64,000 bases of DNA from Lepidurus packardi (Eukaryota; Arthropoda; Branchiopoda; Notostraca; Triopsidae), in assembly GCA_023053545.1 (NCBI GenBank), contig JAKZAN010000002.1, forward strand, positions 2,526,375-2,590,374, read 5' to 3'. The notes beneath the pieces are model-generated. The model saw only the letters and a list, made by a program, of their open reading frames with translations. It did no database searches and was not told the DNA's origin. The position numbers and the translations under genes are program-made. Below, one piece after another: positions 1 through 18,009 of this stretch. The first letter of the stretch is position 1. Every line of letters starts with the position of its first letter.

Positions 1-11
1 AGAGTACTTAC

Positions 12-122
12 GTTAAAGTTGGCGGATTTGGCCCAGAGAGATCCATCCGTGCCAATAATGGCGGCTTGGTTGACGAATCCCGATGCCAACAATTGCTTGT
101 CTACGTAATCTTGCCAGCTCAT
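12..122 (-). CDS. chic: Profilin, first coding exon (gene continues beyond the left edge)
   Basis: Profilin binds actin monomers and poly-proline ligands such as formins and Ena/VASP, and controls actin assembly in the cytoplasm. The exon encodes 37 residues beginning [16 protein letters not shown], the highly conserved profilin N-terminal helix, followed by the [12 protein letters not shown] strand typical of profilins. The start is the ATG at 122-120. A consensus donor (GTAAGT) follows at 11-6, so the rest of this roughly 126-residue protein lies outside the window. The conserved Trp and Tyr of the N-terminal helix, which form part of the poly-proline site, are present. The family call is strong. 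The Drosophila symbol chic is used by analogy. Confidence 0.9.
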
Positions 123-1470
123 GATGCTGATATGGGAGAAGTTGTGTAAATCCTAAACAATATGAGAAGATACAGTAAAGAACTGCAAATCTGCTCCGCA
201 CTGCACACGCTAGAACCAGAACCACAGACCGGAGAAACCCAGGCAGAAAGACACGAGAGAAGTCGCACGAAAAGAGGAACGGCACACGGCCTCGCCCGCA
301 GCTGCTCGTTTCAGTCCCAAACCGTCAGCCGACGCTTGCCAGACGGTTAGAAACCGCACATGCATTAGCTTATGGCCTTCACAGTGTGCGCTAAGCCGCC
401 CGCTCTTTGCGGGTTGCGGCAAGGATGTACTGCTACGCGCAGCAGCCAATCACTGCTCAACATTTGTAGAAGATGCGGTCTTGACCGGGACTTTCGAACG
501 TTTGATGACTCACCAATCAAATAACCATGATGAAATAATCGCAATTGCACTAAATATTTGTTATAACTTTCTCTTCGCTTGCGAAATTTAGGTAAAAAAA
601 AGTAGCAAGCATGAAACCTACAAATTATATGAAGGTATGGCTATTTCCCATATTTGGCATTTTTCACTTTCCATGTACTCCAAACTAACTCTCGTAGTGA
701 AAAAAGTAACTGAAAATGCGCTACGCAGCTGCATAACATTAATCAATCCAGCCGCAACGACAATTTTTTGCAGTAAGTATCCTGATCCTTTAATGCCCAG
801 ACGCTTTTTAAATAGCAACACAGTTTACAAGATGGGACGCAAAGGAAGGCGTCCAAAGTTATAACCATATGTGGACTTCGGTCTTGAGGGCGACACTAAG
901 CAACCGGTTAGCTCGTTCCTTAGGCTCTTGTTGAAAACAAGTAAAAAGCAAGAGGTTTTAAAATGGCTCGGAAGGAACCCCCTCGCCAAACGTTTGTTTT
1001 CTTAACCTAGTTTGCCCATGTATGTAACAAAAGCGACAGCCATTTTAGTAACGAACTGGATAGTCGCCTGCCAAAGCATTGCAAAATATGTTTTCGAGCG
1101 GATATCCGCCAATGCCCCACAGCCGCTCCAATCCTTATCGGTTAGCCAAACGATACGTAAAATGTGGCTAGATTAAAGTTCCAAGTCGAGCTGCAATGAA
1201 ACCACACTTTCCGTTCTCGCATTAAAAAAAAATTATCTGAATCCAAAGTCCGCTACTTCCTCACGCACATTAGGATTGACATGAACAACGCCGTTGTGTA
1301 CTTCCGCTTCATTTGACACAAACACTTAAAAAAAAATCCCTGGCAAACATTTTGGGGAAGTAGGAGGGTATATAAGTTCATGCTACTGGGCTCCAAGCGT
1401 TGTAAATTTCCCAAATGGAACAGAATTCAAAAGGGTTAATGTCTGGGCTGGCCAGACGCCAGAACTGTCA
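123..1470. other. Intergenic region between profilin and U2SURP
   Basis: I see no convincing gene. The part next to profilin should hold its promoter and 5' UTR, and the part next to 1471 should hold the U2SURP 3' UTR. A TATA-like sequence on the plus strand near 1369 has no visible downstream gene. Short open frames here have no recognisable content. Confidence 0.5.
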
Positions 1471-5971
<4,501 letters not shown>

Positions 5972-7117
5972 GTTGAATGCTTTACATGTAATATAGATTA
6001 CACGATCATATAGCTTGTAAACGGCACCAGATTAGTTCAATGAAACGCAAAATACGCGTAATTTATCCTCATTTCGCCCACCCAAACAAAACAAGCTCTT
6101 TTCACGTTGCTGCCGAAATAAAACGACTGTTCGCCACTAGATGACGTTCTTCACGAAAGAATTCTGTAGTCGAGATGACCTACAATAATTAACCGGGAAT
6201 TCTTAGCGTGCTTTTAGGCATCTGTTTTCTCGCCTCCTGAAACGGAATAATCCTCAAGTGGTATATACTGCATCTCCATGTACCGTTACCAATTATTTCG
6301 GTCTAGGTAAGTAAAGAACAAGATACTGGCAATTCGAACAAGGTTTATTAATAGATACAACTCGTTATCACATGGGGGTCAGTATGTTATGTATACAGCA
6401 AACGGATACTTTCAGAAACAAGGAAGGCAACCGGCTTCGCGAGTTAGGCAAGAATTGCAATGGTGAAAAGGATAGTTATATACTTTTTTTACAGTGAAAA
6501 TTCCTGCCATTCGCAAGGTCTTTTACAGTTACGTACAGGATTCGTGAGTCAGGAAAAATGATTCGTTGTAGAAGTTGCGTGCGAAGGGGGGGGGGGGGGG
6601 GGGGGGGGGAGTTCAATACTACACGAAATTTCGTCTGCTTTTTGGGGTCGTTTAAGCCGAGGATTATGCGTTTCCGAGTTGTCTTTTAAATATTGGTCAG
6701 TTAATAAAGCGCCCTTAGGGCGCTTTTTCTGTATTCACACACTTGACAATTGGAATAAGTTAAGGAATATAATAAGTTATACATCTTCGTATAGCCAAGA
6801 GAAACTCACACGAGTTCTACAGAAAGGCTTTGCTAAAAACTAAGGAAAAAAATACTAAAAGAAAATACTACAACATAGTATAAAAAAACATTTGGGGAGG
6901 ACTGGAATGAATGACGCGAGGGGCCTCTGGGATTCTGCAGACCTGCTGCAGATATACAGTTACCCGCACTTCTGCACTGTGTAAGACAAAGCTAGTCGCT
7001 ACCTTGCAACTATTAAAAAAAAGAATTGTGCTGACATCTTATTTTACCTGGACTTTCCTATTTAAGCTTTTTTCGTAATCTTAGAACTGTTATAATATTG
7101 AAGAGTTTTCTATCTCC
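5972..7117. other. Intergenic region: U2SURP promoter and ZP-gene 3' UTR
   Basis: No coding gene is visible. The right part is probably the 3' UTR of the minus-strand ZP gene. It contains a run of 24 G at 6586-6609 (C-rich on the transcribed strand's RNA) and a perfect hairpin at 6709-6725 (AGCGCCCTTAGGGCGCT) followed by T5. A CTCF-like motif lies at 6134-6146. Confidence 0.5.
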
Positions 7118-10100
7118 CTAATTGGCTACTTTGACAAATTCGGCGTTGTCAAAACCCGGGTGCAACATACTGGAAGACGAAGTCTTGGAATCGCGTTCGA
7201 AAGAGCGAACGCGGAGCAAGAGGAATGTGGATACAATCACAGCTACGATCAATACCAACAAGAGCATGACCAATCCTCCTACGAAGCTGGGCGTGGACAT
7301 GCAGATATGGTTGGAATCTGGGAATCTGGACAGGTCTTGGACCACAACCGTTTCGTTGGCGGCGCCCAAGTTGAACGCTACGTCGCCTGGTGCTACCACT
7401 TGCAGGATTCGGACAGTTTCCACGTCGGTCATTTCTTGAGTGTCGCGTTTGTAGATTCTGAGAACGGGCAATCCGTCCACGCTGCGGCGAGTGCGGTTAG
7501 CGTCGATAATAACCGGGACATTGATTTCCACGGAACGAGGGCGACCCGCAATAGAAGGTAGTTTCTCGTCAGGTTTATCATCAGACTCATCAGCCAGGCC
7601 TTCGCGATTGATGGATCCGTAGTTAGGCTGAAGAAGCTGGGGACGAGGCAAGTTGACCCCGGCCGGTCGGGCGGGGATGGGTAGAGGTTGAGGTAGAGGA
7701 GCGGATCCGTACTGGCCAGCAGACGGAGCGGGTCCTGCTGGAGCAGGAGCGTAACTTGCAGAGGGTACCGACTCGGCGGAGGTCGTTCCGGCATAGGATG
7801 GAACACGAGGATCGGGGGCGTTGTTGTTCGTGGCAGCGTAGCTGAGGTCGCCTTCGCAACGGGGCTCGGGGCAGTTGTGACGACAGACCTGGATGACGCA
7901 TTGGAAGTGGACGTTCATGGAATCCGGGAATTTGAAGGCTTGGAAGTAGGCATAGGAGACAACGGACGCTGAAGGTCCAAAGTTCTTAACCTTTTGGAAC
8001 CGGCTCATAATCTTGGGTCTCAGAACGCATCCGTACTGGTCAACCAGCTGGATAGGAGCACGTATGCCATCGTGGGCCACACAGTTACGTACCAGCATAT
8101 CGAATTTGTTTTCGTCATCCTTAATAGCCAGGACCATGGTCATGGTCTGTCCGATCTTGACGATGCCGGAGACTTCGGACGCCCAGGGTCCTTTGCCGAC
8201 TTGGATCTGCATCCAGCATTGCAAATTGTCGCCCAGGAAGTTGGCGGTGACAGCGTTGACCATATCCACGGCGAAAGGCCTAAACGTGACGGACTTCTCA
8301 TAGTAGTCGTACCAAGTGCAGCGCAGACGACGCGCTTGGTCCCACACTTCCTGGACGAGAGGATCGTACTGGATGATAATGGTGTTTTCGACGAAGCTGC
8401 CAGTGGGCGACGGCTGACCGTATCCAGCGCCGGTGAGGCTGTTCGCCGAGGAGGTCATGCCACAAGAATTGAGGTAGACGTCAAAGGTAGCGCTAAGCTG
8501 ACCCGTCCCGGGACGTACGTGGACGCAATTGGGATCGCTGTAATGTCCCTTGGAGAAGATCATTCCATAAAAGGGTCTGTCGAATTCCATGTTGACACGC
8601 ATATGCGTTTTCTCACACTGGACTTGCAAGTTTTTAATCTGCGGCATATCCGTTGGGTTGGCCAGTGGCCAAGCATCATCAGGGCCGGGAGCAACGGGGC
8701 CCGGAGCACCGAGGACATTGCCGTAGGACGGTTGAGCACCAGATTGGAGTGGTAAAGGTCCGTAGCCCGGTGGCGGGAGTGGGAGTCCGCGATGTTCCGC
8801 CGGTAACGACACTGAATCGTCAGCGACCACCAACTAAAAGTAAAAACCAAGAAGAAGCGAACGTTATCAATCAAAACTCTTCCGTAAGATATTCAGAAGT
8901 TCAGCCGGTTTTCCCCATGAAACGGGTTAAAAATAAAATACAAGTAAAAAGAAGAAAGGAAACCGGTTCATATTTACGTTTATTTTCTTAATATATATAT
9001 ACGACAAGGAAAGTCCGTTGCACCTTCGCACCTGATGCGGGCTGGTCTTATCTTTATTCACGTTCTATATAGATGTTTCTTGTACCCCTTCCCTTTTTGA
9101 TGTGGAAAGGAAAAATAAAAGTTCCCATCTGCAGGTAGGAAAGAAGAGCTAGCGCATGCTTACATATGCACCAGATGCTGTGTGCGACTTAATCGTGGTT
9201 CGCTGTTAGGAGGGACGAAAGAACTTGTTAATGCTCAAGCGTTACCGTTATGGACGTACTTGGCCATTGGCCCCTTTTAGAGCGAAAGCAAAAGCGTGTG
9301 TGTGTGTGTGCTGCAACTGTTGCGCTCAACTGAGGCATGAGACATGGATCTCATCTGGACCGTGCAATTAAAACTAGCTCAAATCAATTCTGGTCCAAAC
9401 GGCTCAGAAAGGAACCATTTGTACCTACGTACTTTACCAGTACCGCAGTTTATAAGATTTTAAACCTTTCAAGGTTGGCTAACAAGTTCTATACTTTCAT
9501 GTCTTGAAGACTCTTTTAAAGCTTTAGCGGTTTTTCAAAGAAAATGGGCTATAAAGAGTTGAGGAGGTTGACAATCTTGGTTGGTAATCTTGGGGTTTTC
9601 TATAAGGTTTGACTCCAAGGGTCTATCATCCACAAGCAAAAGAAGGTTAAGGTTAGTTTCCTTCTTTCGTTAGTTAATTGGAAGCCTTTGGGCCTGAGAT
9701 TCTCTTTTGGTTTTAGAGCAAAGAGAAGAACTAAAAGGAAAAGACAAAACCCTGCGACAGTAAGATGACTTTTTAACGGTACCTGAGGTTGCCTCCAACT
9801 GCACAAGTTTGCATCCTATATACTAGTAACCTATACAAAAACCCGAGCAATCCACAAACGCAACACCAAAAGGCAATATAACCATCGACCCCGAAGTGAA
9901 AAGCTTGTGCGTTGGATCTTTTTCTAATGCCTAGGTCTACCCGGGAGCATATTGAAACAGCGCCAGAACTGTAATATAAGCAGTACATTGGTCCGGGGAA
10001 CTTCTTAACTAACACTCCACTTCTTCCGGGTCAGTTGCTCACCCCATAGCATTCCAAAATGTATCCTCGTCCCCAAAATTGGCCTACGCAAGATTTTCCC

Positions 10101-11335
10101 ACATATCTGCTATACAGTTGTTCTTGTCTAAGCTGCGGTGTTGACAAGGTGGTTAAAAGGTGGTTAAAAGGATGATAAAATAATGAAAGGACTGAGGCAG
10201 GATCCCAAACAGTATCTGAACATGCCATAGAACCTCATGGAAAACTTCTAAACTGAGCTAAATACAGGTCAGATACCTGTTACGTCAGGACGTTATTGAT
10301 CTTCCAGTGTATAAAAAAAAATGCGAGTCTTTATTGCAATTTAAAAAGATTTGGAATGATACGAGAACTTTTCTCATGACAACAAGAGACGCTAATTTTT
10401 TGGCAGACAGATGGTTTGAAACCAGTGCTTTTCGTTAGCCTCAACGGAAAGGAAAATAATTAAGGCTTATGTGGCTACGGCATACTGTGGCGGTACAACT
10501 CGTCACATTTGTACGGAAGTAACTGCAGACTGCGGCTTGAGAGAGAAACAAAAGAGAATCTCGGATGATTTACTATGAGAATCTGTGGGTTTCCTTCCGT
10601 CTTCGCTACGTCGCGTATCACATGCCCTCAGTTGCAATGTTTGCGCTATAAAGCCCAGGCAAAATTTGGAGAAAGAAACTACCGTTATAAATGTAATGAC
10701 AGCTGCATGAAAAAAATGCAATAAAAATCCCAAGTGTTAGACGGACGAAAAGAAAAAGGCGGAAGTTGTTGGCTATCCTTAACACCATGACACGTCAGTT
10801 GGCCACACAAAAAAAGCAAGTTTACAAAAAATAAGAAATACAAGTATGCTGCTATGCTATTAGTTGTATCCTCCCCCCCGTACATGTCGCTAAACTTTCC
10901 ACGACCTAGTTTACGGAAAGGAAATACAGGTACCCGCTTGAACGCATTCGTAATCAGATTTAAAAACAAGGCGATAATCGTCCGCTACGCACATTGCGTA
11001 TGTAGGGTAGATAAAAAAAAGTCTCACGGAAAGCGAAATAAAATAAGCATCGAAGTACAAAATGAATTTCTAAAGCCAAATTATAAATGCTTTACCAAAT
11101 TATAAATGTAATCTAAACTGTAGATAGTTTTCAATAAAATTCCAAAATGATATACTAAATCAAACTTAAGGATCTAATTATAGAATTTCATTTTTGAATT
11201 AAATCTTACTGTAATAATACCTATTTTAAGAAGATTTTTTTTCATAAGAATAGTATATTTTAAAACTAAATAACTCACCTGATGAACGACTAAAAGTGCC
11301 AGCAACGGCGAAATCCACGACCAACTTCGCACCAT
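7118..11335 (-). CDS. ZP-domain single-pass membrane protein, two coding exons
   Basis: This is a 590-residue zona pellucida domain protein of the arthropod apical extracellular matrix class, which links epidermal apical membrane to cuticle. Exon 1 (11279-11335) encodes MVRSWSWISPLLALLVVHQ, a signal peptide, with donor GTGAGT. Exon 2 (7118-8833) follows acceptor TTTTAG and continues in phase as LVVADDS. A proline-rich linker precedes the ZP module (about residues 92-345, first Cys in QVQCEKTHMRV, last in CPEPRC). A furin-type site RTRR lies at 466-469, as expected for release of the ZP ectodomain. A transmembrane helix spans about 536-559, followed by a short cytoplasmic tail with a FDNAEF-like segment. 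The ZP core (WYDYYEKSVTFRPF, WMQIQVGKGPWASEV) is strongly conserved in insects. I cannot decide which insect paralogue (dusky, nyobe, cypher and others) is the orthologue. Non-coding 5' exons may lie further right. Confidence 0.88.
8834..11278 (-). other. Large intron of the ZP gene
   Basis: This 2.4 kb interval separates the signal-peptide exon from the main exon and is bounded by GTGAGT and TTTTAG on the minus strand. I see no coding sequence, only low-complexity patches such as a TG run at 9296-9310. Its size is far above the roughly 50-230 bp introns of the neighbouring genes, so it could hold enhancers. Confidence 0.6.
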
Positions 11336-14300
11336 TTTTGTTTGGAATTTCTGGAAGTAAGAAAAAGAACACAAAGTCCAAATTGAGTTCTTTGGAATAT
11401 CAGTTCAATCACGAAACCTTAAATCTAATACCACACTAAATTTTACCCCCAAAAAATCCAATATCCCTCGGGTACAAACTCCTGAAAGTCCAACGGAGCA
11501 ATCGAAAGACTGATGTTCACTCACATACAAGTTGCCTTAGCGACTAAAAAGGAGAGCCACAAGACCACCAAAGCCAACAGCTGCGTGAGGACGACTCTGT
11601 CAGGGATTCTCTTTTAGCACTCTGTGTATATTTGCCGGGAGGAAGCCACTGGAAATGTGGCAGCGAAGGAGCGAACAAAAAGTACCGTTAGCTTTTCGTG
11701 TATATACGCCAGAGCTATGCATGCATGCATGTATGTATATATGTGCGGAAAGCCCCCTCTTACTTTAGCTACTGAAGAAGTTTGGAAGCCAGGGTACGGA
11801 AATATTATCAAATGACATCAACCGTTCCAGTAATCTAAGACAGCATCGCTGGTTAGGGAGAAACCTTAGACTGTTTTTGAGAGGCTTCCAAGTGAAAGAA
11901 CCAAAAATTAAAATAAAAAAAATTCCGGCCTGCTTTACCGTGACCTCATTTTCTAATACATCTATCTTTCCAGGTGGAGAATCCGAGGCGAAATATGTCT
12001 GTAATGTCAGGGAAGCCTGAAGAGGGGGGCTCGGGCCAAAAGGGACTACAGTCTGAATAAATTCGAGAACTTTCCCGTGTCTGCGCAGCACACCATTACC
12101 ATCAAAGCATGGATTTAGGTTACCGATAATGTAAACTAGAACTTTTTAGTACATTCTTCCACTTGCGGCTCGACCGCTGGTAGTTCTTAAGCACAAACCC
12201 CGAAACGCAAAGCAGGCTGTGTGCTGTCGATGAGGTCCATTGGAAGGGTATGCTATGGCCGCCTTGCTCTATTTACCGCGCTCGAAAACAGAATTTGAAG
12301 ATGGCACGTCAACTGACGCTGAAAATCTCTCCTTAAGAATCTTCTTTTCTTAAAAGATCCAAACGTCCTTCTCATCCTGACTGCAATACCGTATCAGCAC
12401 AATACAAAGTAAAGGGAGGCAACCCCAGTACCGAGTTTAGTAGGTGAAACGGAAACCGTTCTTTACTGGAGCATTACATCCTTTTAAAACTCCATTTCGA
12501 ACAACAGAAAAACAGTTAGTTGAGAGGACTTTTATCAAGTACCAAAAAATTCTTCTTGATCTTGTTTTTCAACGATTTTAATTATGAAATTACTTTCTAT
12601 GCAAGTTCATTACCCTCCAAGTTTTGAACTTGATACGTGCTCGGAAGTTAAGTGGATCTTGGCGGATCGCGATAACCGCGAATAACAGTGTTTATCAAGG
12701 TTTCGAAATCTTGGTGCTATTTTCTCTGATAATTCTCAACCGGCTTTCATTAACCTTATTAAAAACTCATTGGCTCCCTTGGGAATTCTTAAAAAAGGCG
12801 AAAGATGAGTTGCTCTTGGCATGTCTGCTGTTCTGTTATGTGAGGATGCCTGCAAGCTTGGAAGTTCTCGCTGTGACGTCATAACGGCCTTCAAATCCCG
12901 TTAGTTTTTCCGCGCGTACATATCAACGGGCCCCGGCTTCGGGCTGTGTTACGCTCAGTTGACCAACCTGGCTTGGAGGATGGTACACTATAATGGGATA
13001 ATCCAGCCCTAAACAGCTCTCCTCTACAGCAGGATGGAGCAAGAGTCGAGAAAAGACGATAGACGATGGCGCTTTCCTGCTGGAGCGACCTAATTACGTT
13101 TTGCCTGCCAGGTTTAGGAGGTCACAGGGACAACACCCACTCATACGCGCCTTTTTGGCTACAAAAGAGAAGCAGCTCCATACACAACATCTCCCTGCCC
13201 GAGAAAGGTAACAACGCCCAATTTGCCACACTATGTGGCAAATTATATATATATGCTATGTTACAATGCCGCCTACTCTTTCTGTAACAGTTTTCTAAAG
13301 CTGTCATCAACGGGACTTGTGAGAAGTCAGTCAGCACCAAATTCCGTCCTAACGTTTCTGCACTTCTCATAATAATAATAATAATAATAATAAAGGAACG
13401 TTCAAATTACATAAGAAACTAACTCCAGGGATTTCTGCAAAAACAAAACAAAAAAAACTTCCTTTTCTTATCGTCTAAAATTACTAGAATCGAGTGCAGT
13501 TTCGTCAACTGATTTTTTTCATTTGTGGATTCAGTTTCTTCCACTGCACTGATTTGCTCCTGCTCATATCACGGAATTTAGTGCGACTACAATTCTTCAA
13601 GAAAAACCTTAAAATTTGAAAACGTACCTTTTGGGTAGGGAACAATTTAAAAGTCCTCAGCAACAAAATTCCCAAATATATGTGCACTTGGAATAAATCA
13701 CCGGTGTTTCGTGAAGGTTACAAAGCACGTATAGCACGAGCTTTTCCGAAGGGAAAATTGCACTAAATATAAATTAAATAAATACAAACTGTTCCAAGCT
13801 CTTTTAAGGAGCCAACGCTTGGAAAGAAGTATGAACAATAACTGTTTTAGTGTAGTGTTAGTCTTTACCTTTATATACAGCCGTTAGGATAGCGCGAGGG
13901 GAGGAGGGGTCTTGGCTTTCTCATTGGCTTACGCATGGGAGAAATAGGTCAGTCTTCCACGTCCTGGTAAGACGCGCTACAGTATATACATTTTCCAAAA
14001 CCTGGGGGAAAAGAGTCGGGACTTTCATCCATACGTTTATTAGACATACGTGCGTATTTTGGGATGGTGTATACCTAGTCTGGGGTAAGGTAGGTAGAGA
14101 GGCAAGGCCAAGGTTCTCCACGTCGGTATAGCCGATACATTGCAATCTCGAGAGCCCCAATACAGTACAAAGGGCCAGACCCTAAGCAAGGCAAAGGAGT
14201 CGAAGCAAAAGACGTCAGACGGCCCGAAAAAACGAAAACGCGGACATAACTTTCTCTTCGGCCACTTCCGTCTCCTTACAGCCCCATACTCCGAATGCCA

Positions 14301-17300
14301 AACAGATGAAAATTGCATAGAAATGACACATTTTAATTTGTTTGTTTAGAAACCAGTCTTACTCACTTTAGCATTGGAAATTAGTGACGAGTTGAAACCT
14401 GCCTTGATTAAAGGCCATTACGGAATAACTAGACGAAAAAATGAGGCACATAACGGGACAGAAAAATATGGTTCGAGGCCAAATTGCATCTTCTTGCCTT
14501 GTATATAGCCTTTGGAGAGCTACATCTTCCATTATAATGTGCTCTATCGTTTGCTGTCTTCATTACACAACTAAAAACCAAATGAAAGAATCCCATGTTT
14601 TAACCATTACGCCAGTTGTTTTAACCATTACGCCAGAAAGTTGTTAGATTTACGTTTTCTTTATTTTTTACAACTCAAGTAAACACAAGCTAAAAGTGAT
14701 CTCGTGAATCACAACCATTGCAATCTATGAAGATCCGATACATGTTTTGCTTCGTAAGGAGTAGAAAGTGGAAATTTTTTTTGCGTTTAATAGCTGGGAG
14801 GGGTTCAATTATTGTCATCCTAAATCGGAAAAGCCACAATAGAAAAGATCCTCTCATGCATTATTCTCACTAACCAAGAATTTCTGTTTTGGATCGCTAG
14901 TGTCAAGTAAAGGAAAGTGATGTTACTCTCTTTTTCTGAAGGCAAGAAAGCAAAATTTGGTCGTAAAGTATACGAAAGTTCCGTCGCCTACTAATATTGC
15001 ATTGTTGGTGGCAGTAATCGTGCTCTTGAGGTACGGTATGCTACCTGGGGGAAAGTAGGTCATGTCCGGTTCCGGAACCCCTCAACTTCCAAAACTACAT
15101 TCAACATTGCCGTCATCTCCTCCTGCCTTGTATGAAAGCAGTCCCCGAAAACAGCCTGTTTTCAGGTTCAAGAGATCTTTTTCACAGGTTTTCCGCCTCC
15201 GAACCCCAGAATCCAAAAGCGTCTCGCCGCAAGCAAAGAGCTTGCATAGAATTATTTAGAAAAACGGCTTTTTGTCCCTCATCGCGTGACGTCACAAGGT
15301 TTCACCCGCTTCGCTTTCAGTACCCCGGAATGGAACCTGAAATCTTTCACAAAGAACCAGACTTACTACATTGTACGAATACTGTAATAACATAAGTAAG
15401 AAGAACTGTAAGAATACAGTAATACTAAATAATATTAATAGGACATAGTGCTTTAACATGCTAAAACATCTATATAGTGCGTTAATAATAGAAATTATAA
15501 AGAAATAAAAAATAGTATAGTATTATTACTATTAATATATGTATTGCATACACTATAAATGTAATATTCCGATACAGTAGTTTAATAATGACTCCATGCA
15601 AAGAATTTATTTCGTTTCAAGTTTTAAGGTAAATATGATTCATAAATATAGGTTAAACTAGAATTGCATCAGACAATGGAGAGGAACGCAACCTTCATAG
15701 CGTCCGTTAAACTTCCCATTTGGAAGGAAGAAGGAAACTAGACCTTTTGCCAAGTTTTTTTTTTTGCTAAGTAGGTTACTTTGCCAGGCAAGTTGTTATG
15801 TTTTCGTGTCCTTTTGAACGCCATGGCCAATTCTCTCAATTCGCCAAACCACGAAAGACATACGGCCACGAAAGCGTGAAGTGTGAATGGCAGAAATTGG
15901 GTATACATAATAAATCCAGCATAGGGAAAACGGACTGGTGTTTTCGTGGGACAGTGTTTGCACACAAGTCGCAAGTTACATTTCCGATACGATCCCATCC
16001 CAACAGTTGGCAATCAAGGTGCAGCTAAGCTAGACAAATTTTTTCTTATTTTCTTTTTTTACAGCAACTGCAGTAGGTCAGCGAGTGACCCCGTAACTTG
16101 CCCAGTTTTTACTGTTTTGTAAATCTTTCCGTTTAGATTAACAAGGCCCATCGAGATTTTTCTTGACGTCCGTAGAATAAAGGAGCGTCTCTTGGACGAA
16201 TCCCAAACGCGACGAAACGGAAACCAGTGTCCTCATTAAACCCGAAAAAAGACCAAAACTTGGCATTTAGCCTAAAAAAACTAAAGTATGTGAGGCTATG
16301 GACAGATTTATTAAAGATTCGAAGCATTCTTGAGCTCCTGAGTCGTGAGCTCATGAACAGTGCATGAACAATGCTCACTTATTGCAGCCTAAAAGCTCGT
16401 TCATAGCCGTTTGACAAACCTGGGAGGATGAAAAACTTGGTCAGGTTCATAAATAATCTCCAGCGCACATCTGCCTTACTTTTTAAAAGAACGTCTGTCA
16501 TGCTGGAAATCTTATAAAACATCGCGGTTCCTTGGTCATTGCGTGAATGCCCCACAATGCAGCTTGATTAACGAGCCGCAAGAGCACAAACGCCGAGAAA
16601 AGGAAAGCTTTCCTATAGGATTTGAGCTATGCTTATGCGTCGCAATTTTTTTTAATCATATGTCTGTGTGGTACAGCATTCTTAGAAGCCGTTAACGAGG
16701 GATCGAGGATTTGGGCGTGTTGCTCAATTTCCGCGTGAAAGCTAGCTTTCCCGCATCTCCGTTCTTGTCTCTTACCGTTCCGGAAACTATTTCTACTTCT
16801 GGCCCGGCATCTGTTCACAGTACAAGCCGTCTACTAGTTATCCTGTGCATGCATTCCTGGCGACTCTTAAATTTCCTTTATTAAGGGGGACATTGTGCAA
16901 CACTTACAGGAGAAAGTTACGGGAAAATTTTCTCCGTGTCCTTATACGCGCTATGCACAGCGCAACATATACCGGATGCTAATCCCTATACTACACAAGG
17001 AAATCACTTTCTGTGGTAATTGACATTATCAGAGAAAAGAGATTTTTTTAAGTTTGGTTAATTTTTTTAAGGGTAACCTATTTGAGTTCAAAGGAAACTT
17101 AATGACTTTACAACCTTTGTGGAACAATAGAAGCAATTCCTGAAAAACCCTGGAAAAGATTTACAACCTTTCCTTAAAAGATATAGGCTGGTCTTTTTCT
17201 TTGTAAGTCTGTAAATTTCGTTGTCATTCAAGAGTTTCTGGAATGAAGGCCGGAATTGTGGAAACGACCCCAATTTCACGGTTGTCGTACCTTTTCTGTT

Positions 17301-17816
17301 ATTGCATAAGTACCCTGAATTATCTAGGTCAGAAAGATTTGTGGATGCATATGTTAAGTATTTTTGTGGCTTGAGGAAAATCAGATTAAGTGAACGTTAC
17401 CTTTTTCCCACTCAGAAATAAAGTGTTAATTCAACAGGAATGACTAAATTATGGGTACTTGCAAGTATGTAATTTGACATGCAAAGGATCTGTTTATTTT
17501 TTTAAAAATTATTTTTCCGTTTAGATTATTTAAGGGTACTTCAACGGATGCGCAGGCAAAGTAAGTTCTCAAGAAAAGCTTGTATTGAATTTAAAAAACT
17601 CAAATAGAGAAGCGCCTAACAGAAGGAATTAAAGTCAGATTTCGTGTGTATTTCGTAAAAGGATGTCTGTCATTTGTAATTATGTCAACACATTATGTTA
17701 GCACACAGGATTGCATTTCAAAAGGAAACGTTTGCTCTTCTATGTTTCGAAACAGAGTTACGCAAAAAGTTCCGCATATCAGTAATTCATTAATTTTAAT
17801 TCGTCTATTCTCCCCG
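11336..17816. other. 6.5 kb without a recognisable gene
   Basis: Both strands were read and no open frame resembles a known protein. No tRNA-like B-box with matching arms was seen. Structure present: an (ATA)n run at 13370-13394; an 11 bp-arm palindrome around 13220-13244 (arms AATTTGCCACA, loop CTA); a 19 bp direct repeat at 14597-14615 and 14618-14636; and a TGACGTCA (CRE-type) site near 15288-15295. It may be the upstream regulatory domain of the ZP gene or host a lncRNA. Confidence 0.5.
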
Positions 17817-18009
17817 GGGGGAGTGGGCCGATCCCGGAGGTACTGCAATACCGGGCCAACCCGCGGCGGAGGTGGAGCAAGCCCCAGCACTCCGCCAGTT
17901 TCCAAAAATCAGTTTAATATACTGGATTCCACATGGGAATCGTATCAGATATTAAGCTGATAAGAACAGATACTACACTTTGATCTTAGCCAAAAGGCCG
18001 AGAAGCGAT
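17817..18009 (-). ncRNA. U2: U2 spliceosomal snRNA
   Basis: Read on the minus strand, the gene begins ATCGCTTCTCGGCCTTTTGG at 18009, the invariant U2 5' end that pairs with U6. It continues through the branch-point recognition region (GTGTAGTATCTGTTC), stem-loop IIa (ATCAGCTTAATATCTGATAC) and an Sm site (GATTTTTGGAA). The 3' stem-loop IV follows, with CCCGGTATTGCAGTACC pairing to the downstream CTCCGGG. Length is about 190 nt, as expected. U2 base-pairs with the intron branch point in the spliceosome and should be transcribed by RNA polymerase II from a PSE-type promoter to the right of 18010. The exact 3' end is uncertain by a few bases. Whether this copy is functional cannot be proven, but all key elements look intact. 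Confidence 0.95.

Noticed and set aside
7994..8755. 253-codon plus-strand frame
   Set aside because: It is antisense to the ZP domain exon, whose minus-strand product is clearly conserved.
11336..17816. Possible tRNA genes or CRISPR-like repeats
   Set aside because: No tRNA arms around any TTCRA-type box and no regularly spaced repeats. CRISPR is not expected in a eukaryotic genome.
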